From assembly GCA_025060325.1 (NCBI GenBank), contig JANXBW010000001.1, forward strand, positions 295,131 to 359,130: a stretch of 64,000 nucleotides of DNA. The letters run 5' to 3'. The position numbers and the translations under genes are program-made. This document shows positions 8,325 to 18,509 of the stretch, one piece after another. This stretch comes from Thermoguttaceae bacterium. GTDB lineage: Bacteria > Planctomycetota > Planctomycetia > Pirellulales > Thermoguttaceae. Positions within the stretch are counted from its first letter, which is position 1. Each line of letters begins with the position of its first letter. The notes beneath the pieces were generated by a model. The model ran no database searches and was not told the DNA's origin. It saw nothing but the letters and a program-made list of their open reading frames with translations.

Positions 8325-9434
8325 TCACCTTACGCAAGCCGAGCGAACCACTGCCGCGGACTTTCCGACCGGCGCGTGGAGCTGCTTTTCCCTCGGCTTG
8401 GCGAGCGACTCTTCGATGGAACTTATCCCTTGTGGAGCTTCCGGCGCTACGGTCCGGGCAGCAGCCAAAAGCTGGGGCTGAAGCAATAAAAAGTAAACAG
8501 CGCCCGTGCCAGCTAATATGACACTGAAGAGCCTCACTACCAGAGCCACCATCAGCCCCTGCCCCGCCTGCATACTTCCCCCAGCCACCGGCACGACCAT
8601 GTACAGACGATCGAGCACGAATTCAAATGGGCCCATCGGCAGGGGGACAACACCGGCTGAATTGCTGACGGTGGCAAGCATCAGATGAAGCTTCCAGGAC
8701 GGCACCTGGCTGAAAAGCGCTCGGGCGACAAAGTACACGGCCGAGGCATACGCCACGTCCAACGCCATTGTCAGAAAGGCGCACACGGCCAAGGTCGTCC
8801 ACGCCCGTCGGTAGCGGCGAATGGCTTGCCCCAGACGCACAAGAGGGCCACCTACCCAAGGAATGGCCCCAACCACTCGGGCAATCCACTGTGGCCAGGA
8901 GGGCGGCGCAAGAACCACAAGCGCTGCCAAAAATCCGCCGGCTGCCACACCCCAAACTAAACGGCACAGCCACAAAATGTCCCCCGAAGCCTGCCGCCAA
9001 AATCCTGTCCACAGAATCCCCAGTGAAGCGACGACAAAAAGCATGTATAAGCCTAAAGCTCTGTCAACAAGCACGCTGGCCACGGCTTCTTCGGGCATTG
9101 AGCGACGCAGCCGGGCAAGCATGTACATTTTGACCAGATCGCCCCCAACGACCCCCATCGGTGCCAAATTGACAAGATAGCCAATCATCCCGATTCGGAG
9201 TGCCTCGCCGTGGCTAAACGGCACCCCTAAGGCCCGGACCAGGTAACCCCACCGCAAGAAACAGAAAACGGCCGACGCTGTAAAACAAACCGCCGCCACC
9301 ACCAAGAACCACCAGTTTTTCTCTTGGCGAAGGAGAAGTCCGAAGGCATCGCTTCGTGCCGCATCCCAAAGCAGATAGCCAATCAAAGCTGCCGAAGCAG
9401 CAAGCTTAAGTGCGCTGACAATCAATCGCTTCAC
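8325..9434 (-). CDS. Lysylphosphatidylglycerol synthase TM-region-like / UPF0104 membrane protein
   Basis: 369-residue integral membrane protein with about eight hydrophobic segments (e.g. LAASAALIGYLLWD, FLVVAAVCFTASAVFCF, FLAALVVLAPP). The N-terminal third contains the family-typical cytosolic stretch RIGMIGYLVNLAPMGVVGGD followed by KMYMLARLRRSMPEEAVASV, and near residue 275 the NSAGVVPLPMGPFE motif. This resembles the membrane half of MprF/AglD-type proteins, which lack the aminoacyl-transferase domain and are proposed to flip or export lipid-linked material. It lies 220 bases downstream of GDP-mannose dehydratase on the same strand, fitting a role in surface glycan or glycolipid handling (inference). 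The last ~40 residues are polar. Confidence 0.85.
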   Translation of the reverse strand: MKRLIVSALKLAASAALIGYLLWDAARSDAFGLLLRQEKNWWFLVVAAVCFTASAVFCFLRWGYLVRALGVPFSHGEALRIGMIGYLVNLAPMGVVGGDLVKMYMLARLRRSMPEEAVASVLVDRALGLYMLFVVASLGILWTGFWRQASGDILWLCRLVWGVAAGGFLAALVVLAPPSWPQWIARVVGAIPWVGGPLVRLGQAIRRYRRAWTTLAVCAFLTMALDVAYASAVYFVARALFSQVPSWKLHLMLATVSNSAGVVPLPMGPFEFVLDRLYMVVPVAGGSMQAGQGLMVALVVRLFSVILAGTGAVYFLLLQPQLLAAARTVAPEAPQGISSIEESLAKPREKQLHAPVGKSAAVVRSACVR

Positions 9435-9654
9435 TGTGCAAATAATCTCCTTAGTTAGAAGTCAGCTTTATCTGCGGACCCGATTCTTCGCCTATTCTGC
9501 AAAAACCAACTCGCCTTCTTTGTTGACGATTGCGCCTGGGGACAGAAAGTGGCACTGTGGACAAAAACTTGGCCCTGCCTCTACCCCTTTTGGTCCGGGT
9601 TAAATTTCCCGTGGGAAATGCCAAACGGGAGCTGTCAAGCCGCAAAGCTTCAAT

Positions 9655-11243
<1,589 letters not shown>

Positions 11244-12281
11244 TCAATAGGCGGGAGGTTCGGCAACGGTGGCAGCCGGCAGGATCTCCGGACGAACAAG
11301 CTCGCAACGGATGCTTGCCATCGCCTCCCGCAACTTCTCGAACTTCTCTTCCGGACAAATCCCGACAATAGCCCCTCCTGAGCCGGCAAACTTAGCCGGC
11401 ACACCTACTTTCCGCGCGGTGTAGACCATCTGACGGTGCCGTTCCGCGATGTTGACAATCGATTCGCGAAGGTCGAAGTTGGCATTCATCAGGTGCCCCA
11501 ATTTTTCCCAGTCCCTTTCCTCAAGCGCCCGGCGAAACTCGTCGGTCAATTGAGCAAATTTTTGCATGGCGGCCAAAACAGCGGGATCTCCCCGTCGCCA
11601 ACGCTCGCGTAGGTCATTGTGGACGACTTCCGTCGGTTCACCCGCGTCGCTGGCGTAAGCAAGATAAAGCGGCGGCAGAAGCCGCGGATCCAACCGCTCA
11701 TAAACGCCACATTCAAATCCGCAAAGCCGTTCCATCCGCTCCCGGCTAAAGTCCATGTAAACAAGCCCCTCGTAAACCTGAATCACACGGTCCTGCAGCC
11801 CGGCCGCAATTCCTAGCTCATCCCTTTCCACCGCAAGGGCAAGCGAGGGTTGCACACGCAGAGGAATGGGCACCTCAAAAAATTCCATCAGTGCCCGCAA
11901 AGTGGCGACAATAATGGCGCTAGAGCCTGCCAGGCCCACAGCCCGGGGAATATTCGTCTGGTAGCGGATGGAAAAGTTCTGGTTCCGCAAGGCATATCCC
12001 TGAGAGGCGCAGAACTCGACAAACTTCTTGATAGTCGCCTTGATCAACCGGACACCGCCATAGTAACCATGGAGTTTCACATCCCGGACAAGATCGTATA
12101 CAGAGCGGAAGCGATTGCGTTCTTCCTCACTCCAAAGGATTTCCAGTTCATCCCATTCGTATAACGTTACCTGGGCACTAAAGTTGCGGACGATGACCGA
12201 GATCGTCTTCCCGTAATAGCCGTCCGACGGGTTACCGATTAACCCCGCCCGGGCAAAAGCTTGTTTACGGATAAGCTTCAT
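11244..12281 (-). CDS. GHMP-family sugar kinase, glucuronokinase-like
   Basis: 345-residue GHMP kinase expected to phosphorylate a sugar at C1 with ATP. The N-terminal substrate motif ARAGLIGNPSDGYYGKTISV (residues 10-29) closely resembles plant glucuronokinase; the ATP loop PRAVGLAGSSA (112-122), the likely catalytic Asp164 (GLQDRV) and the C-terminal GHMP motif KFAGSGGAIVG are present. The next gene upstream on the same strand (251 bases) is a UTP-sugar-1-phosphate uridylyltransferase, so the pair would convert free glucuronate, or a similar sugar, to the 1-phosphate and then to a UDP-sugar. Alternatives are a kinase for heptose, fucose or galacturonate. Family certain; substrate inferred. 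Confidence 0.85.
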   Translation of the reverse strand: MKLIRKQAFARAGLIGNPSDGYYGKTISVIVRNFSAQVTLYEWDELEILWSEEERNRFRSVYDLVRDVKLHGYYGGVRLIKATIKKFVEFCASQGYALRNQNFSIRYQTNIPRAVGLAGSSAIIVATLRALMEFFEVPIPLRVQPSLALAVERDELGIAAGLQDRVIQVYEGLVYMDFSRERMERLCGFECGVYERLDPRLLPPLYLAYASDAGEPTEVVHNDLRERWRRGDPAVLAAMQKFAQLTDEFRRALEERDWEKLGHLMNANFDLRESIVNIAERHRQMVYTARKVGVPAKFAGSGGAIVGICPEEKFEKLREAMASIRCELVRPEILPAATVAEPPAY

Positions 12282-12532
12282 GGGACTGTTGACTCAAGCT
12301 GGTGCGATCAGCCTTTACGGCGCAAATGTCCACAAGATGAATCCTAGCCGGCTGAGATTCGCTGCAGCTTAGGTCGGCAAAGCCCAGCCAACCTCCACCG
12401 AAATTTTACCGCAGAGACACTCGTCAACTTTTCTTTGTGAATCGAGCCCCAAGAAATAGGCCGCCGGTTCTGGCCGTCGTCATTAATCCAGATGTGCTTC
12501 CGCTTTAGCTATCGACCAGAAACCGAGCTCTC

Positions 12533-13429
12533 CTAACGACCAACCGTAGCATGGGGATTTAGGCCAAAATAACGGCGGAGCTTTTCCCCGTATTGGGGAT
12601 CGGCGAAGGCAAATTCCACAACGGCGCGGAAATAGCTCTCGAAATGGCCAATGTCGTAGCGCTTTTCCCCCGGTGGCATCCGAACGCCGATAACCTTTCG
12701 TCCATCCCGGATTAGCCGACGGATGGCATCGGTAAGCTGGATTTCCCCTCCCTTGCCGGGCGGTGTCTCGGCTAGCGCGTCAAAAATCACTGGGCTAAAA
12801 ACATAGCGACCCGCCACAGCCAAGTTACTGGGGGCGCGGGCCGGGTCCGGCTTCTCCACAATATCCAAAAGCTCGAAGACCTCGGCATTCTCCTGCTTGG
12901 GAAGGGCTACGCCGTAGTCACCTATCTCCTCCCGAGGCACCTCTTCAAAGTTGATGACGGCTGCCGCAGCCGTGGCTGTGAATCTTTCGATCATCACCTC
13001 CACCACCCGGGACCGCTCGTTTAACCCCAGGATGGAATCGCCGAGAGCCACGACAAAACTATTGCCATTGACGAACCGCCGGGCGCAAAGAACGGCATGG
13101 CCAAGACCCAACTGCCGGCGCTGCCGGACGTAGAAATACTCGACATCAGCCCTTTCGAAACTTAGTTGAGCAAGATACTCCTCTTTTCCGTTCTCGCGAA
13201 GGTGAGTGATAAGTTCAGCATCGATATCAAAATGGTTTTCAATAGCGGTCTTGCCTGGGCCGGTTACAAATAGGATGCGCTTCATTCCGCACGCGGCCAG
13301 TTCCTCAACCACGTATTGAACCACCGGCTTGCGGCCGACTGGCAACATTTCTTTGGGCTGGCTCTTAGTGAGCGGCAAAAGTCTAGTCCCCCGGCCAGCG
13401 ACCGGTACCACGGCCAAATCGATCGTCAC
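12533..13429 (-). CDS. galU: UTP-glucose-1-phosphate uridylyltransferase (GalU family)
   Basis: Nucleotidyltransferase making UDP-glucose (or a related UDP-sugar) from sugar-1-phosphate and UTP. Start chosen at GTG 13427-13429, because GAGGAGG lies eight bases upstream; this gives 298 residues. A longer frame from 13468 would place that ribosome-binding site inside the coding region. Signature loop VPVAGRGTRLLPLTKSQPKE near the N-terminus, then MLPVGRKPVVQYVVEE, GLGHAVLCAR, ALGDS and VEKPDP follow the family order. Transcribed just before the glucuronokinase-like gene, so the substrate may be broader than glucose-1-phosphate. Confidence 0.92.
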   Translation of the reverse strand: MTIDLAVVPVAGRGTRLLPLTKSQPKEMLPVGRKPVVQYVVEELAACGMKRILFVTGPGKTAIENHFDIDAELITHLRENGKEEYLAQLSFERADVEYFYVRQRRQLGLGHAVLCARRFVNGNSFVVALGDSILGLNERSRVVEVMIERFTATAAAAVINFEEVPREEIGDYGVALPKQENAEVFELLDIVEKPDPARAPSNLAVAGRYVFSPVIFDALAETPPGKGGEIQLTDAIRRLIRDGRKVIGVRMPPGEKRYDIGHFESYFRAVVEFAFADPQYGEKLRRYFGLNPHATVGR

Positions 13430-14016
13430 TGGCAAAACCTCCTCTTGACTGCACAATTTTCCCGGCACGAGGCGAAACGCTCAGAATCCTGCGGGCCCGA
13501 GTTCCGCACATTGAGCACGCGTTAAAATCGGAATTTGTCTCGGTCAACCCAGGCCAAAATGCCCTCAAATTAAGTCCGGCACCTCTCTCCCCGCAGCCCC
13601 TAATTTTCAGTAAGCATGGCGCGGTCTTGGGCCCTGGTAGGCTTATCCCCACCCCACCAAAGTTTACGGCGCCCTTCCCGACTTGCGACGCGCAGGTGAG
13701 TCGACGGGGGTGAATTCCCTTAGAATTCCATATCCATTCCGGCGGCCAAACTCCAGCGCCAAGACATGCCAACACACTGTGCCAAAAAGCTGGGTTAGAG
13801 GCCCCACTTTTCCAGGGGGAACCCTGCATCGGGGCCGGCAGGAAGAACTTATGCAGAGCGCGTGCCGACCCGAGCGTGTCAAAAAGGTGTCGCGAGAGCA
13901 GGTAGTGAAAGCTGGGCGGGTTGCCTGTCCCGATGTTCCACGCAGTTCTCCCAAGGGGACTTGCCTGGCTGAGAACCTTGCTGTATAAAAAGCTTTGGAA
14001 GGATTTAAATGTTGCC
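13430..14016. other. Spacer upstream of tRNA-Gly
   Basis: About 590 bases between the divergent galU and tRNA genes. Frames of 90-148 codons on the minus strand have no recognisable content. The right end holds the tRNA promoter. Confidence 0.5.
13961..13989 (+). promoter_or_regulatory. Promoter of tRNA-Gly
   Basis: TTGCCT (13961-13966), 17-base spacer, TATAAA (13984-13989). The predicted start near 13996 leaves a leader of about 20 bases before the tRNA, consistent with 5' processing by RNase P. Confidence 0.6.
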
Positions 14017-14089
14017 GCGGGTGTAGCTCAGGTGGTAGAGCACGACGTTGCCAACGTCGTTGTCGTGGGTTCGAGTCCCATCACCCGCT
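14017..14089 (+). tRNA. tRNA-Gly (anticodon GCC)
   Basis: Full cloverleaf: acceptor GCGGGTG/CACCCGC, D-arm GCTC...GAGC, anticodon stem CGACG/CGTCG with loop TTGCCAA (anticodon 14050-14052 = GCC), T-arm GTGGG-TTCGAGT-CCCAT, discriminator T at 14089. The 3' CCA is not encoded. It has its own promoter (13961-13989) and a strong terminator (14110-14150). Confidence 0.97.
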
Positions 14090-14109
14090 CTTTGGATTAG
14101 GAGCTGTCG

Positions 14110-14150
14110 CGGCCGTGGAGTGAACCGATCTCCCCGGCCGTTTATTTTTT
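14110..14150 (+). terminator. Rho-independent terminator of tRNA-Gly
   Basis: Stem CGGCCG-T-GGAG (14110-14120) pairs with CTCC-C-CGGCCG (14130-14140) with one internal mismatch and a nine-base loop, followed by TTTATTTTTT (14141-14150). Confidence 0.9.
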
Positions 14151-14654
14151 GAGTTACGCGCTCCACCGCGAGGAGTCGTCTTGCACTTTTTGCGGAGTCT
14201 ACCTCCTCCTGGACGACCGTTTCTACGCGTCCGCATGTGCCTTGAGTGGCCCGAAGATCGCTTCCTTACCACTTAAGGTCTTCGCCGGCGATTAACGATT
14301 TACCGACAAGCCCCGGTCCGAACCTTCAGCGCCAGCTCCCCGGAGGGGTGGAGCGTCGGCCGCTCGATCTGATATAAATTAGAGACGTTCCCTATGAAAG
14401 AGACTTCCCCTCCCAGCCTAAGCGGCAAAAACATACCGTGGTTTGAGGGGACTGGCGCCGAGTCCATCGCACCGGGGAGAGGTGTCCAAACCCGGGGGAT
14501 CCGGGTTCGAATCCTTTTGCAAGCGACGCTCTACCAGGCTGTCGGAGCAGACGCCACACACGGAGTACGTGTGCCATAACCAGGTTTCTCCACGTTCGAA
14601 TACACGTTTGATTAACGGAGCGTAATAGACGCGGTAGGAAAGCGAGATATTCCA
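14151..14654. other. Spacer upstream of trigger factor, with a possible tRNA relic
   Basis: About 500 bases with no credible coding frame. At 14476-14514 GGAGAGGTGTCC is followed by GGTTCGAATCC, matching the 5' end and T-loop of a serine-type tRNA, but the middle is missing and the stems do not pair, so it is not a functional tRNA. Confidence 0.4.
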
Positions 14655-16328
14655 ATGGCGCGATCGCGAAGAAAGCGAGCCGAAACACCGACGGAACCAA
14701 CCATCGAGCCAGCTGCTGCCGAACCCACGACAGAAGCCGAAGCGCCCGTTTCACCCGGCCAGGCGGAAGCAAAGCAGCCATCGAAGGCCTTTGAACCCGA
14801 AGAAGAGTCCACTCCTGCCATGGAACCGGCCCAGACCGGGGTGGCCGAGGAGCTCTCCGACCTGGTGGAAGCTGAGGTCGGTGGCGAGGAGGAAGTATTC
14901 TTCCCTGAAGGGGCCGAAGAAGGGGAAGAAAAGCGGCTTAACCTTGAAGTGCAAATAACCGAGCGAAGCGCCTGCGAACGGCACATTGTGGTGACTGTCC
15001 CCCGGGAAGATATCGAGCGGTACTTCCAAAAAGAATTTGACGAGCTTGCCGAGACGGCCGTCGTACCGGGGTTTCGCCCCGGGCGGGCTCCCCGAAAGCT
15101 AATCGAGCGGCGATTCCGGAAGAATGTGGCGGATAGTGTCAAACTTTCGGTCGTTTTTGATGCTATCGACCAGATAAACCAGCAATACAAGCTGACCCCG
15201 ATCGGAGAACCAGAGCTTAACCTGGACGCCGTCATCCTGCCTGACGAGGGCCCGCTCACGTTTGAGTATGATCTCGAGGTCCGGCCGAAATTCACGGTGC
15301 CCGAATGGCGGGGGATGCAGCTTGAGCGCTGGAAAGTAGAAGCCTCCGAGGCCGAGGTGGATCGGCAACTGAGGAGATTGTTGGAAGAGCACGGTCAGCT
15401 GGAAACTTATGAAGGGCCGGCAGAGGTAGGCGATTACGTAGTGATGGATCTTGAGTTTCGGCTCGGGGATCAGGTCGTCGCCCAAAGTGCCGGCGAACGC
15501 ATTCGTATAAAGCGGATCTTGAGCTTTTATGATGCAGAGATTGAAAACTTCGACCAGTTGATGAAAGGCGTTCGGCCGGGTGACGTCCGCCAGTGCACTG
15601 TGAAGATTTCTCCTGCATGTCCGGATGTGTCTCTGCGGGGAGCGGAGGTCACGGCCATTTTTACCGTCCGCGAGGTAATGCGGTTACGTGTACCGGAGCT
15701 TACCCCCGAGCTTTTGGAAAAGTTGGGGGTTCAATCCGAAGAGGATCTTCGGGAGCGAATTCGGCAAGATATTCTCGCGGAGAAGGCCTATCTGAGCCGG
15801 CGGTATCTCCGCCGCCAAATCACCAATAATCTGCTTAAAGATGCCAAGTGGGAACTGCCCCAACGGGTTCTTGTGCGGCAAGCCCGTCGGGAATATCACC
15901 GGGCCGTTCTGGAATTGCGGGATGCTGGGCTATCTGCGGAGCAAATTCGTCAACTGACACCGTCAATCGCCAGCAAAACAGTTACGGAAACGGCCGAGGC
16001 CTTGCGGGAGCACTTCATTTTCGAAGAGATCGCTCAGCAGCTAGGGCTGACAGTCAGCGAAAGCGAAGTCAATGAAGTGATCCGCCGGATGGCCCGGCAG
16101 CAAAACATGTCGCCGCGGCGATTGCGGGCGCGGCTGACGCAAACCGGGCAGCTCGATGCTGTCGTCAACATGGTCCTGGAGCAAAAGGTTCTCAATGCCA
16201 TTTTGGAAGAGGCTACCATCGTCGAAGTTTCTATGCCGGAAGGCGCGGACGAAGTAGAAAGCCTCCGCCGCGCAATCGGCTCGCTACCCGAGGAGTTAAC
16301 CACCGTTCTAAACGCAGCGGAAGTTTGA
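14655..16328 (+). CDS. tig: Trigger factor (ribosome-associated chaperone / prolyl isomerase) with long acidic N-terminal extension
   Basis: 557 residues against roughly 430 for typical trigger factor; the excess is a ~95-residue N-terminal extension, first basic (RSRRKR) then Pro/Glu/Ala-rich and strongly acidic. The ribosome-docking domain begins near LNLEVQITERSACERHI and carries the L23-binding signature GFRPGRAPRKLIERRF from G139. A PPIase-like middle segment (PAEVGDYVVMDLEFRLGD onward) and the helical C-terminal arms follow. It binds nascent chains at the tunnel exit. It is followed at 288 bases by the first of two clpP genes, the common tig-clpP arrangement, although clpX is absent. 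The ATG at 14655 has only a weak Shine-Dalgarno. Confidence 0.93.
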   Translation: MARSRRKRAETPTEPTIEPAAAEPTTEAEAPVSPGQAEAKQPSKAFEPEEESTPAMEPAQTGVAEELSDLVEAEVGGEEEVFFPEGAEEGEEKRLNLEVQITERSACERHIVVTVPREDIERYFQKEFDELAETAVVPGFRPGRAPRKLIERRFRKNVADSVKLSVVFDAIDQINQQYKLTPIGEPELNLDAVILPDEGPLTFEYDLEVRPKFTVPEWRGMQLERWKVEASEAEVDRQLRRLLEEHGQLETYEGPAEVGDYVVMDLEFRLGDQVVAQSAGERIRIKRILSFYDAEIENFDQLMKGVRPGDVRQCTVKISPACPDVSLRGAEVTAIFTVREVMRLRVPELTPELLEKLGVQSEEDLRERIRQDILAEKAYLSRRYLRRQITNNLLKDAKWELPQRVLVRQARREYHRAVLELRDAGLSAEQIRQLTPSIASKTVTETAEALREHFIFEEIAQQLGLTVSESEVNEVIRRMARQQNMSPRRLRARLTQTGQLDAVVNMVLEQKVLNAILEEATIVEVSMPEGADEVESLRRAIGSLPEELTTVLNAAEV

Positions 16329-16616
16329 TGCGTTAACGAAGCGGTAGGCCCCAAGGGTCTCTTACTTGACACTGAGGGATCGGTACTGCAGAGGTTTGAT
16401 GTTCGTAGATAGGCGCCCGGAAGGAGGCTCGCCCTCGAAGCGGATAAGGATGCCAGACGGTATTGAGGCGGGGCGATAAGGCCTCCATTCAACCGACAAA
16501 TCGCTGCGCCGCACACATACTCCTTTGATACAGCCAAACGCTGATCCCTTTCACAAGCCGGCAAGACTCCGCGGTTAATCACCTCGGTTTTACCACGGAA
16601 ACGAATAGGAAGAGCG

Positions 16617-17282
16617 ATGGAGCGATTTCCCTTTTCGCCGTTTGTGCCATTCCCGGCTTACTTGCCGCCGCAGGTAGTGGAGCCGATGCTTAACTACCGC
16701 GACTATCAGCGGCGTCGGTACATGACGCTGGCGGATCTGCTTCTTGAAAACAGGATTGTGCTCCTGCAGGGAGTCATCCACGATGCCTCGGCCAACGAGG
16801 TCATCATGAAGCTGCTTTACCTCCAGAGTGAAAACCGTAAGAAAGACATCCACTTTTACATCAACACGCCGGGCGGAAGTGTCACCGCTACGTTAGCCAT
16901 TTACGACACCATGCAGATTCTGACCTGCCCGGTCGCCACTTATTGCGTCGGTCTTGCCGCGAGCGGTGGGGCGGTGCTCTTGGCCGGCGGGACCAAGAAC
17001 AAGCGCTATGCCCTGCCCCATTCCAAGGTGATGCTCCATCAGCCTTATGCTCAGGTGGGAGGGCAGGTGTCCGATATTGAAATTCAGGCTCAGGAAATCC
17101 TGCGAACGCGGGAAACGCTCAACAAGATCTTGGCGCTCCACACTGGCCAGCCTATTGAGCGGATTGCGAGGGATACCGATCGGGACTTCTACATGACGGC
17201 CGAAGAGGCCAAGGCCTACGGCATTGTAGATGAAATCCTCACTAAGCAAAAAGCTCCCGAGGAAACAAGCGAAAGCAGTTAG
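16617..17282 (+). CDS. clpP1: ATP-dependent Clp protease proteolytic subunit, divergent paralogue
   Basis: 221-residue ClpP. Catalytic triad present: Ser116 in GLAASGGAV, His141 in MLHQPY, and Asp in DTDRD (~190); the Ser-His spacing of 25 matches E. coli ClpP. The residue after the nucleophile is Gly rather than the near-universal Met (AASMGA), and the N-terminus is extended by about 20 Pro/Phe-rich residues. AGGAAG just upstream of the ATG is a good ribosome-binding site. It is followed at about 118 bases by a second, more canonical ClpP, suggesting a heteromeric ClpP1P2 barrel as in mycobacteria, chlamydiae and cyanobacteria (inference). Confidence 0.93.
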   Translation: MERFPFSPFVPFPAYLPPQVVEPMLNYRDYQRRRYMTLADLLLENRIVLLQGVIHDASANEVIMKLLYLQSENRKKDIHFYINTPGGSVTATLAIYDTMQILTCPVATYCVGLAASGGAVLLAGGTKNKRYALPHSKVMLHQPYAQVGGQVSDIEIQAQEILRTRETLNKILALHTGQPIERIARDTDRDFYMTAEEAKAYGIVDEILTKQKAPEETSESS

Positions 17283-17400
17283 CGGGCAAGTTCTCCGTTG
17301 ACGTTGCTTCGCGTTCTGCTTGGCAGGATTGCCACGTTGCCATAGACGAATAAACAAGGGAACGGTTTCGGGCCATTTGGATAGACTGAGGTGGTCGGCT

Positions 17401-18009
17401 ATGCCGCTTGTTCCGTTTGTTATTGAGCGGACCGGTCGCGAAGAGCGGGCGATGGATATCTTTAGTCGCCTGCTGAAAGACCGGATTGTTTTTCTTGGAT
17501 CACCGATCACGGACGAGGTGGCCAATATTGTGGTGGCCCAGCTTCTTTTCCTTCAGTCGGAAGACCCTCGAGCTGATATTCATTTGTACATCAACTCGCC
17601 GGGTGGCAGTGTGACGGCAGGTTTGGCCATCTATGACACCATGCAGTTTGTCACCTGCGATGTTGCGACATACTGCCTCGGCCAGTGCGCTTCGATGGGA
17701 GCAGTGCTTCTTGCTGCTGGGACCAAAGGTAAGCGTTATGCGCTTCCCAATTCGCGAATCATGATCCACCAACCGCTGGCAGGCGTTGAGGGTACTGCCA
17801 CCGACATCATGATCCATGCGAAAGAATTCTCGAAGCTCCGCGAGAGAATCAACCTTATTCTGTTAAAGCATACAGGCCATCCGTTGGAGAAGATCCAGCA
17901 GGACACGGATCGGGATCGGTTCATGTCCGCCGAAGAAGCGCTCGAATACCGACTCATCGACCATATCATCGAAAAATCGCCGGCGCTGGCCACGGTCCAT
18001 CCGGAGTAG
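17401..18009 (+). CDS. clpP2: ATP-dependent Clp protease proteolytic subunit, canonical paralogue
   Basis: 202 residues from the ATG at 17401 (the frame opens at 17320, but family similarity starts at [20 protein letters not shown], typical of ClpP N-termini). Triad Ser98 (QCASMGAV), His123 (MIHQPL), Asp172 (DTDRDR). [19 protein letters not shown] is a standard ClpP stretch. GAGGTGG lies about 11 bases before the start. Third gene of the tig-clpP-clpP cluster; no ClpX/ClpC partner is visible in the window. Confidence 0.95.
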   Translation: MPLVPFVIERTGREERAMDIFSRLLKDRIVFLGSPITDEVANIVVAQLLFLQSEDPRADIHLYINSPGGSVTAGLAIYDTMQFVTCDVATYCLGQCASMGAVLLAAGTKGKRYALPNSRIMIHQPLAGVEGTATDIMIHAKEFSKLRERINLILLKHTGHPLEKIQQDTDRDRFMSAEEALEYRLIDHIIEKSPALATVHPE

Positions 18010-18509
18010 TTCCGGGTGAGTGGCGGAGAGGATCCCCGGGAAACGATTAAACATAAAAGATCAGTCACACAGAAAGTGACGTTTCAGCCGTTCCAATCCC
18101 GACTGGAGCTGGCGGCACATTCTTTCGGTGGTAGCCGGGGGAAAGATTGGAACCTTCAATTCAATCCCGGAAGACCGCCCACGCATCGGCCTAGTCATGA
18201 ACGTGCCAAGTCCGGTATAAGGTTCTTCGCCGAATTTCGCCCTGGGATAGATCTCTTCGATTATCTTTTTTGTGCCATAAATGATGAGCTTGCAGGATTG
18301 AAGGTTCAGGGCACAGGATTGGCTCTTACGATGGCCCCCTCGGTTCCGGGGTACCGCTCGTCGCTTCTCGGGCCTAACAAACTTTCTCGGCCCGGCATGA
18401 TGCCGGTGCTTTTCTGATCGTGACTCTGGTTCGGACCGCCACGGGCAATAAGGTACCAGGACCGAACTTGGGGGCAAATGGCAAACTTGTGCCGCCTCTT
18501 TGCTAAGCC
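18010..18509. other. Gene-poor stretch
   Basis: 500 bases after clpP2. The longest frame (162 codons, minus strand) overlaps the start of the next gene and has no domain. Nothing recognised. Confidence 0.45.

Noticed and set aside
13383..13829. 148-codon minus-strand frame overlapping galU
   Set aside because: It overlaps the well-supported galU start and shows no domain.
14476..14514. Functional tRNA-Ser
   Set aside because: Acceptor, anticodon and variable arms are missing and the T-stem does not pair; kept only as a possible relic.
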